Part shown: positions 1 through 5,317 of the stretch, one piece after another
How the letters are laid out: every line of letters begins with the position of its first letter
How positions within the stretch are numbered: the first letter of the stretch is position 1
NCBI GenBank assembly: GCA_946482355.1
Contig: CAMLRE010000131.1
Span: 1 to 6,449, forward strand
Length of the DNA stretch: 6,449 nt
DNA from: an uncultured Bdellovibrio sp.
Lineage (GTDB): Bacteria > Bdellovibrionota > Bdellovibrionia > Bdellovibrionales > Bdellovibrionaceae
Direction: 5' to 3'
The notes under the pieces: model-generated
Told to the model about the DNA's origin: nothing
The model's input: the letters and a program-made list of their open reading frames with translations, nothing else
Databases searched by the model: none
Position numbers and translations under genes: made by a program

Positions 1-451
1 TAGAAGCAAATGTGTAGTTAGAACGTGATAAAACTTCAATGGTAAAACTTCCGGCATCATTAGGTAAAAATAAAGATGATGTGCCATCAAGACCGCGAAG
101 TTCACCTAAGGCATTTGTAGTACCACATTGAATAACTGAACCACTGCTGTTAAGAACACGAATTTCGGCATATTTAATCGGAAGGGCAGTTGATATCACT
201 GCGCCGGTTGTTCCGCTGGTTACAACACCGCTAGTTAACTGAATATTTAAACCACGACGACGAAATTTAGCCGTACCTGAAACAGCCACGCCTGGGCTAT
301 ATGAAGTCGAGGTTGAACAAAAAGAAATTTCAGCTTGGCTATCAGGTGTTGGTGTATTTGTGTTGCCGTCAATTAAACTTTGACCACCGCAACTGGTGAG
401 CACAGTTAAAAGAGACGATAGAATAAAAAACTTAAAAACCGTTAGATTCAC
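1..451 (-). CDS. Partial lipoprotein, N-terminal 150 residues; paralogue of the HEMGH lipoprotein at 934-3081
   Basis: The gene starts at a GTG (451-449) and runs off the left edge, so only 150 codons are visible. The start is supported by an AGGA Shine-Dalgarno 7 nt upstream and by an in-frame TAG just before it. The protein opens with a signal peptide (Lys7, hydrophobic 8-18) and a good lipobox, LTSC with Cys21, followed by GG; it should be a lipid-anchored envelope protein. A Thr/Pro/Ser-rich linker (about 30-40) leads into a beta-rich region. Residues about 90-145 (LPIKYAE, IQCGTT, LGEL, then FTIEVLSRSN) match residues 89-144 of the 715-residue protein encoded upstream (LPIPYAE, VQCGMT, DGNL, YIIRVYARAN) with a single one-residue gap. 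This looks like a transthyretin or carboxypeptidase-regulatory-like fold. Whether a peptidase domain follows, as in the paralogue, cannot be seen here. Function is unknown; it is probably co-transcribed with the two genes upstream. Confidence 0.85.
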   Translation of the reverse strand, partial: MNLTVFKFFILSSLLTVLTSCGGQSLIDGNTNTPTPDSQAEISFCSTSTSYSPGVAVSGTAKFRRRGLNIQLTSGVVTSGTTGAVISTALPIKYAEIRVLNSSGSVIQCGTTNALGELRGLDGTSSLFLPNDAGSFTIEVLSRSNYTFAS

Positions 452-458
452 ATCAACA

Positions 459-462
459 TCCT
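459..462 (-). promoter_or_regulatory. Shine-Dalgarno deciding the GTG start at 451
   Basis: On the minus strand AGGA lies 7 nt before the GTG at 451 and overlaps the TAG stop of the gene at 461-946. A nearby ATG (459-457) is in a frame that meets TGA after three codons, so the GTG is the only start that reads into the signal peptide. The arrangement suggests translational coupling to the preceding gene. Confidence 0.65.
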
Positions 463-946
463 ATTGATTACTTTTTTTATACAGTTCAACTTCTTGAACG
501 ATTTTTTCGAAAGACTTATCTGTCGAATTAATAATTCCATCAGCAAAAACACGTTTTTGCGGGTTTGTTCCTAAAATTTCAAAGCGCACAAAACGGGCCA
601 CATCACCATTAAAACCAGTAACGTTTAATTCAATTTCTAAGGGCATGTCTTTTTGCATTTTTTCGATCTGGCCTTTAAGATCACCGCTGTTTACAGTTAC
701 GCCATCACCTAATTTCCATTCGTAATTTAACGGAAAATCATAATCGTACTGCGTTTCAACACGAGCGATCAGTTTTGAAGTTTCGCCTTTTTCAACTCTA
801 AATTTTAATTGAATTGTGCGCTCAACAACGCCACGGTAAGTAAATTTTGTAAGAGGTACGTTCGATAAGCCGTGTTTGTTTTGCGGTTGATCTTCGTAAC
901 AGCTCGTCAGTAAAGATAAAAATAAAACTAAAATTATTGCGGGCAT
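461..946 (-). CDS. Small predicted lipoprotein of unknown function (161 aa)
   Basis: I do not recognise the family. The ATG at 946-944 lies inside the end of the upstream gene (13-nt overlap) and is the only plausible start: an in-frame TAG lies 18 nt upstream and no other Met precedes the lipobox. A GGGGA stretch ends 4 nt before the ATG and may serve as a close-set ribosome binding site. The signal peptide is very short: residues 2-13 are hydrophobic and LTSC places the lipidated Cys at 16. No Lys or Arg is present in the n-region, which is unusual. The mature part looks beta-rich with charged turns; YEWKLGDGV (75-83) is reminiscent of the WxFGDG core of PKD domains, but that is a weak hint. 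The C-terminal 20 residues look helical (FEKIVQEVELYKK). It sits between two paralogous lipoprotein genes in the same orientation, so it may act with them at the cell envelope; that is inference. Confidence 0.8.
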   Translation of the reverse strand: MPAIILVLFLSLLTSCYEDQPQNKHGLSNVPLTKFTYRGVVERTIQLKFRVEKGETSKLIARVETQYDYDFPLNYEWKLGDGVTVNSGDLKGQIEKMQKDMPLEIELNVTGFNGDVARFVRFEILGTNPQKRVFADGIINSTDKSFEKIVQEVELYKKSNQ

Positions 947-3081
947 AAGGTCCCCAAATTGCTAGACATTGAATACTTATAAGCCGTGGCATTACTTAAG
1001 CTTTTGCTTGGTGTGAAGGCGCGAATATTCAGCAAGTATTTTTTTGTCGGATCAAGTTTGATTGCCAGATTTGAAATCGTTTTTGTATAGCTTGTACTCA
1101 GTGTTGAGGCGGCAGCGCGATTTGAAGCCACAACCCAGGCATTTGTTGTGCGAGACGGAACGTAATTGTTTGTCGGACAACTGCCGTCTTCGTTTTCGGT
1201 CGTATCACACGAGTAGTCGCCGTTAAAACGGTAACCTTCTTCATAGATAATTAAATCATGGTCTGTGTTTGTTCCGGTTAGATACTGAAAAGTTACAGAG
1301 ATTGAATTTAAGCCAACAAGTGTACTTGGATCTAACAAATAAAAATGATTTGAATAGCGTTGATCGGAGTTCACGCCGGTAAAACCAGGATCATCGCTGC
1401 GCGGTTGGATAACCGTTGGTTTAGAACAAGCGGCCTGCACTAATTTATGACCCACAGGCACCCAGTTTAAGTGGGTAACACCGCTCACAACTTGAGTATA
1501 TTTAAGACCTGCAGATCCGATATTGTTGTCAGAAAATAATTGTAAGGCTTCAGCATCAGCAACGCCTTTAACAGACGATGACCATGTTGCTGCAGTAATA
1601 ACAGTTTTTAACTTTTCTAAAAATTGGTTTGAAGATGAGAACGAGTTTGTTGAATCACCCATTCCGCCTTGGGCATCAAAAGCTTGCCACATCGAATCGA
1701 AGGCCACTGTGCTTGAAGCAAATATGGCGCTTCCACAAGAAGAACAAACCGAAGCTGATGGTGTCGACATTTTAAATAGAGCGCGTGTGATCGCGCCTTC
1801 GCGGAAATGACCTTCACCCGGATATAATGTCGGATTAACTTGGTCAAAGGTCACTCCAAAATAAGGAGCAATTTGCCATTCACCAGGAGCTGTTCCTGGC
1901 TTTTTAAGATCCATCATGAAGCCAGTGCCATTACCAACATTTTGTACTGAATCTGAAAAACCAATAGAGTTAAATAAAAAACTCCAACTTAAATCGCCTG
2001 TTGTGCCAGTCGAGAGTTTGTTTGCTAATTCTGGGTTTAGATAATCTTGTCGCGTGTTTGTAACAAGGGCGGCAAGAAAGTTAGCCCAAGCTTCGTGCCA
2101 CATAAGACGTCCATCCATGCGTACGATGATCGAGTGAGTTCCACCTGGAGTATCGAAGCGGCCGCACTGGTCTTCAATAAAGTGACCCATTTCATGAATC
2201 GATGCAAAGTCATCAAAATGATCTGTGTTAGATAAACTGATATCACCTAGCTGACCACCCGTAATATAAAAGCTGTCAGTGTCGGATTTATAATAAGATG
2301 TGTTATCTAAAGTTTGCGGGTCAGAGCTTGGGTATTCGTACTGAACCGGATTAAATCCAGCTTTCCAATACATACTAAACTTAGTTGATAAACATGTTAG
2401 TTCAGCATCAGGTATAGCAGTTAAATTTTCATCTAAGTAAGTGTACGCTTGGATAAAGTTATTATAGATATTAAATGCACCGCCCTTGATAGCCACATCA
2501 TCTGTTTGGCGGGCATAAGCGATTAATTCAATCGGAGTTGTCGCAACACCATCAGAAGTAAACGTGTCTTCAATATAATAAACTTTATTTGTATAAGGAT
2601 CTTCTTTCACCGCTGCATTAGCCATGAAATTCTTATTGGGCATTTGCACATTAGCCCGCGCATAAACGCGGATGATGTACGATTGTGGGGTATCGGGAAT
2701 AGTTAAAGCTCCACCTGATAAACTTGTTAAGTTACCATCGAAGTCAGTCATTCCACATTGCACAAGCTTTTTATCGGCTTCTGTGTAAATAGCAACTTCG
2801 GCGTACGGAATCGGAAGCGGGTCAACGATTGGATCACTTAAGATCATGTTTTTAATTTTGTTATCGACGATAACGGGTTCAGTTGTGCGTTTAAAAAACA
2901 CAGCCTGAGTAGAAACGTTAATTGAATCGGTGTAAGTAAAAGCTGTTGTACATTCGGGAACTTCAACTGAAGTTGAAAGAAACTCTTGAGCTTCAGAACT
3001 TAAACGTGGTCCACAACTTTGGGTAAAAGCTGCAAACAAAAATAAGATAGTTAAAGTTAAAATTCTGCTCGTGAAGACCAC
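934..3081 (-). CDS. Predicted lipoprotein with zincin-type HEMGH metallopeptidase domain (715 aa)
   Basis: The likely start is GTG (3081-3079); no ATG or TTG lies between it and an in-frame TAA upstream, and no clear Shine-Dalgarno is visible. The signal peptide (Arg6, hydrophobic 7-19) ends at Cys23 in TQSC, a relaxed lipobox. Residues about 50-145 form a beta-rich region shared with the paralogue at 1-451 (LPIPYAE at 89-95, QCG at 108-110), resembling transthyretin or carboxypeptidase-regulatory-like modules. A HExxH zinc-binding motif is present (HEMGH, His296, Glu297, His300); Glu330 in WHEAWANF is the likely third ligand, as in gluzincins. A later conserved-looking segment, GHFREGAITRALF (424-436), may close the catalytic domain. 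A CxxC pair lies at Cys446/Cys449. Residues about 570-690 (HDLIIYEEGY, then LDPTKKYLLNIRAF) resemble pre-peptidase C-terminal (PPC-like) beta domains. Known: HExxH zincins are usually proteases. Inferred: a surface-anchored zinc protease. The substrate is unknown and I cannot name a peptidase family. Confidence 0.85.
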   Translation of the reverse strand: MVFTSRILTLTILFLFAAFTQSCGPRLSSEAQEFLSTSVEVPECTTAFTYTDSINVSTQAVFFKRTTEPVIVDNKIKNMILSDPIVDPLPIPYAEVAIYTEADKKLVQCGMTDFDGNLTSLSGGALTIPDTPQSYIIRVYARANVQMPNKNFMANAAVKEDPYTNKVYYIEDTFTSDGVATTPIELIAYARQTDDVAIKGGAFNIYNNFIQAYTYLDENLTAIPDAELTCLSTKFSMYWKAGFNPVQYEYPSSDPQTLDNTSYYKSDTDSFYITGGQLGDISLSNTDHFDDFASIHEMGHFIEDQCGRFDTPGGTHSIIVRMDGRLMWHEAWANFLAALVTNTRQDYLNPELANKLSTGTTGDLSWSFLFNSIGFSDSVQNVGNGTGFMMDLKKPGTAPGEWQIAPYFGVTFDQVNPTLYPGEGHFREGAITRALFKMSTPSASVCSSCGSAIFASSTVAFDSMWQAFDAQGGMGDSTNSFSSSNQFLEKLKTVITAATWSSSVKGVADAEALQLFSDNNIGSAGLKYTQVVSGVTHLNWVPVGHKLVQAACSKPTVIQPRSDDPGFTGVNSDQRYSNHFYLLDPSTLVGLNSISVTFQYLTGTNTDHDLIIYEEGYRFNGDYSCDTTENEDGSCPTNNYVPSRTTNAWVVASNRAAASTLSTSYTKTISNLAIKLDPTKKYLLNIRAFTPSKSLSNATAYKYSMSSNLGTLCPQ

Positions 3082-3131
3082 AAATACATATCGGTCAAAT
3101 ACAGGTAAAGATTAGTGAAAATGGTCCAGTT

Positions 3132-3144
3132 TCTCAGGATGAGA
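3132..3144. repeat. 13-nt palindrome (5-bp arms, 3-nt centre)
   Basis: TCTCA-GGA-TGAGA lies about 50 nt upstream of the GTG start of the metallopeptidase-like lipoprotein gene. It could be an operator or a small leader hairpin, but short palindromes of this size occur by chance and no second copy is visible in the window. Confidence 0.25.
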
Positions 3145-3157
3145 CACCGATAAAATG

Positions 3158-3187
3158 ACTATGGAAATACTGTGGAAAAATGAACAA
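3158..3187 (-). promoter_or_regulatory. Possible promoter for the lipoprotein genes
   Basis: On the minus strand TTGTTC (plus 3187-3182) is followed after 18 nt by CATAGT (plus 3163-3158), each about four of six matches to the sigma70 boxes. Transcription from here would leave a leader of about 70 nt that includes the palindrome at 3132-3144. The match is weak and other AT-rich pairs exist in this 140-nt stretch (3082-3221), which otherwise holds nothing I can identify. Confidence 0.2.
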
Positions 3188-3220
3188 GACTTTAGACGGA
3201 ATTTAAGCCTTAGATAAAAT

Positions 3221-3233
3221 AAAAAAAGGCTCG
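3221..3233 (-). terminator. 3' end of 6S RNA: closing-stem strand plus U-tract
   Basis: On the minus strand CGAGCC (plus 3233-3228) is followed directly by seven T, then ATTTT. A short local hairpin, GG(T)CT-TCG-AGCC, can form just before the T-run. CGAGCC also pairs with the 5' end of the predicted 6S RNA. Both are consistent with intrinsic termination or with the mature 3' end. Confidence 0.55.
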
Positions 3234-3396
3234 AAGACCACTCTGAAACATAAACCTCTTTTCGCTAGGTGGGTTTCCATTTAACAACTTTAGGCTTCTC
3301 ACTACGAGGTGAGCTTGCACACCATTGTCAGGGACAGATCCCGTATAATAAGCTTGTAAGGTTTATTTTCGATGAGTTTTACGTCAGCGAACCCCC
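3222..3396 (-). ncRNA. ssrS: 6S RNA (candidate), global RNA polymerase regulator
   Basis: 6S RNA mimics an open promoter and binds RNA polymerase with its housekeeping sigma factor, damping transcription in slow growth until released by synthesis of a short product RNA (known for the family). The about 175-nt minus-strand transcript folds as this family does. Closing-stem pairs, in plus coordinates: 3388-3393 with 3228-3233 (one G-U), 3383-3385 with 3236-3238, 3374-3377 with 3240-3243, 3367-3370 with 3245-3248, and 3359-3366 with 3250-3257. That is 25 pairs interrupted by small bulges. A central region holds a GGGA-TCTG-TCCC mini-hairpin. The apical hairpin CTCAC/GTGAG (3309-3313 with 3298-3302) sits above an AAG/AA internal loop and GC/GC pairs, then GAGAAGCCTAAA. 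This matches the Escherichia coli arrangement GC-AUG-CUCGG ... CCGAG-AA-GC followed by GAGAAGCCUUAAA. A promoter precedes it and a T-tract follows. Length fits the usual 160-200 nt. I rely on manual folding and memory of the E. coli sequence; no covariance search was run. Confidence 0.85.
3344..3349 (+). other. TATAAT on the strand opposite 6S RNA: probable -10 mimic in the central bubble
   Basis: A perfect TATAAT reads on the plus strand inside the ssrS gene, but no -35 box is found at the right distance: TTGTCA gives a 13-nt spacer and TTGCAC 23 nt. In E. coli 6S RNA the complement of the 5' bubble strand likewise carries a -10-like sequence just upstream of the product-RNA start. By analogy, product RNA would start near 3355-3358 and run rightward along the closing stem. 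This is inference; it could also be a genuine weak plus-strand promoter. Confidence 0.4.
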
Positions 3397-3403
3397 AGCT
3401 CTA

Positions 3404-3431
3404 ATAATAGCAAAAAACCCAAAAAAGTCCA
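3404..3431 (-). promoter_or_regulatory. Sigma70-type promoter of ssrS
   Basis: On the minus strand TGGACT (plus 3431-3426, four of six matches to TTGACA) is followed after 16 nt by TATTAT (plus 3409-3404, five of six matches to TATAAT). The expected transcription start, 6-8 nt further on, falls at about 3396-3397, exactly where the run of five G begins that leads into the closing stem of the 6S RNA. The -35 box overlaps the ATG at 3431 of the divergent gene. Confidence 0.55.
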
Positions 3432-3706
3432 TGAATCAGGACCCGTCGGCAAAAAATAAAACTACAGAAACCAAAAAAATAGCCCGATGGGTTGGCATGG
3501 TTTCTCAGATTGATTTTTATTTCCCATTTTTTGTTTTCTTTTATGGTCTGGTGCTTACTTTTGTGCTTGAAATTCCGTTTTTTTTAAAATTGGCACAAGA
3601 GAAAATGCCTGAATACCACGCCCAGTTTGAGAGACACCGCCAATTGGCCGTAATATCGCTCTATGTTGGCGGTCTTTGGTCATTGCAAAATCTATGGTTT
3701 TCTTGA
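3431..3706 (+). CDS. Small predicted membrane protein of unknown function (about 91 aa)
   Basis: I do not recognise the family. The frame is open from further upstream, but that part overlaps the 6S RNA gene on the other strand and is rich in unlikely sequence, so I take the ATG at 3431. A second ATG at 3497 would give 69 residues; neither has a convincing Shine-Dalgarno, so the start is uncertain. The N-terminal 20 residues are polar and Lys-rich. Residues about 29-51 form a strongly aromatic membrane segment (FYFPFFVFFYGLVLTFVLEIPFF). A charged amphipathic stretch (53-70) and a second hydrophobic segment ending in LWSLQNLWFS (71-91) follow. The predicted form is an inner-membrane hairpin protein. 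It ends 12 nt before xseA and may be co-transcribed with it; no function can be assigned. It could also be a non-coding stretch, but the two membrane segments separated by a charged helix argue for a real protein. Confidence 0.5.
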   Translation: MNQDPSAKNKTTETKKIARWVGMVSQIDFYFPFFVFFYGLVLTFVLEIPFFLKLAQEKMPEYHAQFERHRQLAVISLYVGGLWSLQNLWFS

Positions 3707-3718
3707 TACCTTTCTTGC

Positions 3719-5077
3719 ATGTCGCAAGAGGTAAATCCTACTACAAGTTCTTCTACAAATAGCACCGCAGCACCGCAAATCTTTTCTGTTGAACAGGTGA
3801 ATGGCTTTTTGCGCGGCCTGATCGAAGAAAATATCGGAACTGTTTGGATCAAAGGTGAAATCTCGAATTTCAAACCTCACTCTTCAGGGCATTTTTATTT
3901 TTCTTTAAAAGATTCCAAGGCGCAAATCAGCGCGATGATGTTTCGTGGTTATAATTCTAAATTAAAATTTAAACCTCATGATGGTTTAGAAGTGATCGTG
4001 CGCGGAAAAATTACTGTGTACGAGCCACGCGGAACATATTCAATTGCTTGTGAAATGATGGAGCCTGTAGGCGCCGGTGCATTACAAAAACAATTTGAAC
4101 AGCTTCGCGATAAATTAAAGGCTGAAGGTTTATTTGATCCAGCTAGAAAACAGCCGATTCCCACTTACCCTAAAACGGTAGCTATCGTGACTTCTCCTAC
4201 AGGGGCTGCGATTCAAGATATTCTAAATATCATGAACCGTCGTGCACGTGGTGTTCAGGTGATTGTTGTTCCTGCAGTTGTGCAAGGGGCAGCAGCGGCT
4301 CCTTCATTAGTTGAAGGTTTTAAAAAAGCTGAATTATTAAAACCCGATGTGATCATCATTGGTCGCGGTGGTGGATCAATTGAAGATATGTGGTGCTTTA
4401 ACGATGAAACATTAGCCCGCACAATTGCAGCCAGCCAAATTCCGGTGATTTCAGCTGTAGGGCATGAAATTGATTTTACAATTTGTGATTTCGTAGCAGA
4501 TCTTCGTGCACCGACTCCTTCGGCAGCGGCTGAGCTAGTGGCAAAAAGTTCGCATGAAATTATTCAAAAATTAGAACAGCTGCAAAGATTACTGCGCTTA
4601 GCGATTGGCCGCCGTTTACAACACAAACAGCAGTCTTTGTTGTTGCAGGCAAAGCGCTTAGTTGATCCGAAAAAAAAATTGCAAGATTTGTTTGTACGTA
4701 ATGATGATCTGTATTCACGTTTAGAATTAGCGATGACAAATTATTTATCGCACTCACGCCGTGATGTTCAGTTATTACGTTCGCGTTTAGTTTCGCCTAA
4801 ACAAGTTATTGAAATTAAAAAAGTATCGCTACAGCAACGCCAACAAAAGCTAAGCAATAGCCTTACAAAAAATCTAACACAATATAAGTTCCGCGTTGAA
4901 AGTGCGATGGCGCTTTTAGATTCTTTAAGCCCGCTTAAAGTCGTCGATCGTGGATACAGCATTGCTTTAAAAGGCCCTGAAGTTGTGAAGTCAGTTAAAC
5001 AAGTGAAAGTGGGTGACCAACTTTCAATTAAAGTGACTGACGGTATTATTGAAACAGAAGTTAAAAGTATTAAATAG
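3719..5077 (+). CDS. xseA: Exodeoxyribonuclease VII large subunit
   Basis: XseA is the catalytic subunit of exonuclease VII, which with several XseB subunits degrades single-stranded DNA from both ends into oligonucleotides in the cytoplasm. At 452 residues it is full length (E. coli 456). A Ser/Thr-rich N-terminal tail (about 1-20) precedes an OB-fold domain (about 21-115; FSVEQVN, WIKGEISNF, SGHFYFSLKD). The nuclease domain carries TSPTGAAIQDIL (158-169), GRGGGSIEDMW (215-225) and SAVGHEIDFTICDFVADLRAPTPSAAAEL (245-273). Asp167, Arg216, His249 and Asp252 line up with E. coli Asp155, Arg205, His238 and Asp241, reported as essential. A long coiled-coil region (about 275-395) should bind XseB, and the C-terminal segment (DRGYSIA and onward) is typical. 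The ATG has no clear Shine-Dalgarno upstream; an AGAGGT lies just inside the reading frame, but no usable start follows it. It leads the xseA-xseB-ispA-tlyA operon. Confidence 0.97.
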   Translation: MSQEVNPTTSSSTNSTAAPQIFSVEQVNGFLRGLIEENIGTVWIKGEISNFKPHSSGHFYFSLKDSKAQISAMMFRGYNSKLKFKPHDGLEVIVRGKITVYEPRGTYSIACEMMEPVGAGALQKQFEQLRDKLKAEGLFDPARKQPIPTYPKTVAIVTSPTGAAIQDILNIMNRRARGVQVIVVPAVVQGAAAAPSLVEGFKKAELLKPDVIIIGRGGGSIEDMWCFNDETLARTIAASQIPVISAVGHEIDFTICDFVADLRAPTPSAAAELVAKSSHEIIQKLEQLQRLLRLAIGRRLQHKQQSLLLQAKRLVDPKKKLQDLFVRNDDLYSRLELAMTNYLSHSRRDVQLLRSRLVSPKQVIEIKKVSLQQRQQKLSNSLTKNLTQYKFRVESAMALLDSLSPLKVVDRGYSIALKGPEVVKSVKQVKVGDQLSIKVTDGIIETEVKSIK

Positions 5078-5081
5078 AGGT
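5076..5081 (+). promoter_or_regulatory. Strong Shine-Dalgarno of xseB, overlapping the xseA stop
   Basis: AGAGGT begins within the TAG stop of xseA and lies 5 nt before the xseB ATG. It is the clearest ribosome binding site of the plus-strand operon; xseA, ispA and tlyA lack an obvious one. A stronger site for xseB fits the need for several small subunits per large subunit. Confidence 0.7.
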
Positions 5082-5086
5082 AAAAG

Positions 5087-5311
5087 ATGGATTTCGAGAA
5101 AAAATTAAACCGTTTAGAAGAGATCGTACAAAAAATGGAAAAAGGAGAATTATCTTTAGATGAATCTCTAAAGCTATTTGAAGAAGGTGTTAAGCTTTCT
5201 CGTGATTGCCACGGTCAATTAACAAACGCTGAGGCGCAAGTTAAAAAATTAGTTTCTGTTGATGATAAAGGTAACGCTGTTACTGAAAACTTTTCTGCTG
5301 ACGAAAAATAA
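5087..5311 (+). CDS. xseB: Exodeoxyribonuclease VII small subunit
   Basis: XseB is the non-catalytic small subunit that packs on the coiled-coil of XseA and is needed for exonuclease VII activity. The 74-residue length is close to the usual 70-80. The conserved two-helix core is plain: FEKKLNRLEEIVQKMEKGELSLDESLKLFEEGVKL (3-37), with the typical LE.IV..ME.GELSLDESL..FEEG pattern. A second helix (38-56) continues it, and a short acidic tail (57-74) probably lacks structure. The ATG is 9 nt after the xseA stop with a strong ribosome binding site. Stop and next start (ispA) are 6 nt apart, so the genes are almost certainly co-transcribed. Confidence 0.97.
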   Translation: MDFEKKLNRLEEIVQKMEKGELSLDESLKLFEEGVKLSRDCHGQLTNAEAQVKKLVSVDDKGNAVTENFSADEK

Positions 5312-5317
5312 TTAACG

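Noticed and set aside
1523..1810. 95-codon plus-strand frame inside the metallopeptidase-like gene
   Set aside because: It is antisense to a well-supported gene, has no ribosome binding site and its product has no recognisable features.
3127..3153. ACCGATAA on the plus strand as a flagellar sigma28 -10 box
   Set aside because: The matching TAAA box 15 nt upstream is missing (CAGT instead).
3206..3231. Inverted repeat AGCCTT ... AAGGCT as a separate terminator
   Set aside because: Arms are 6 bp with a 14-nt A/T-rich loop, and no T-tract follows on either strand in the right place. The right arm is already part of the 6S closing stem.
3073..3242. Direct repeat GAAGACCAC at 3073 and 3234
   Set aside because: Only two 9-nt copies, one in a coding start and one in the 6S stem, without shared flanks; most likely chance.
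3315..3349. Plus-strand sigma70 promoter with TATAAT at 3344 driving the xseA operon
   Set aside because: The possible -35 boxes give spacers of 13 or 23 nt, and the box falls in the 6S bubble where a -10 mimic is expected. Listed instead as a probable mimic.
3269..3430. N-terminal extension of the plus-strand reading frame that ends at 3706, starting at a GTG at 3269
   Set aside because: It lies antisense to the predicted 6S RNA, has no ribosome binding site and its composition is unlike a protein N-terminus. The open frame is best explained by chance.
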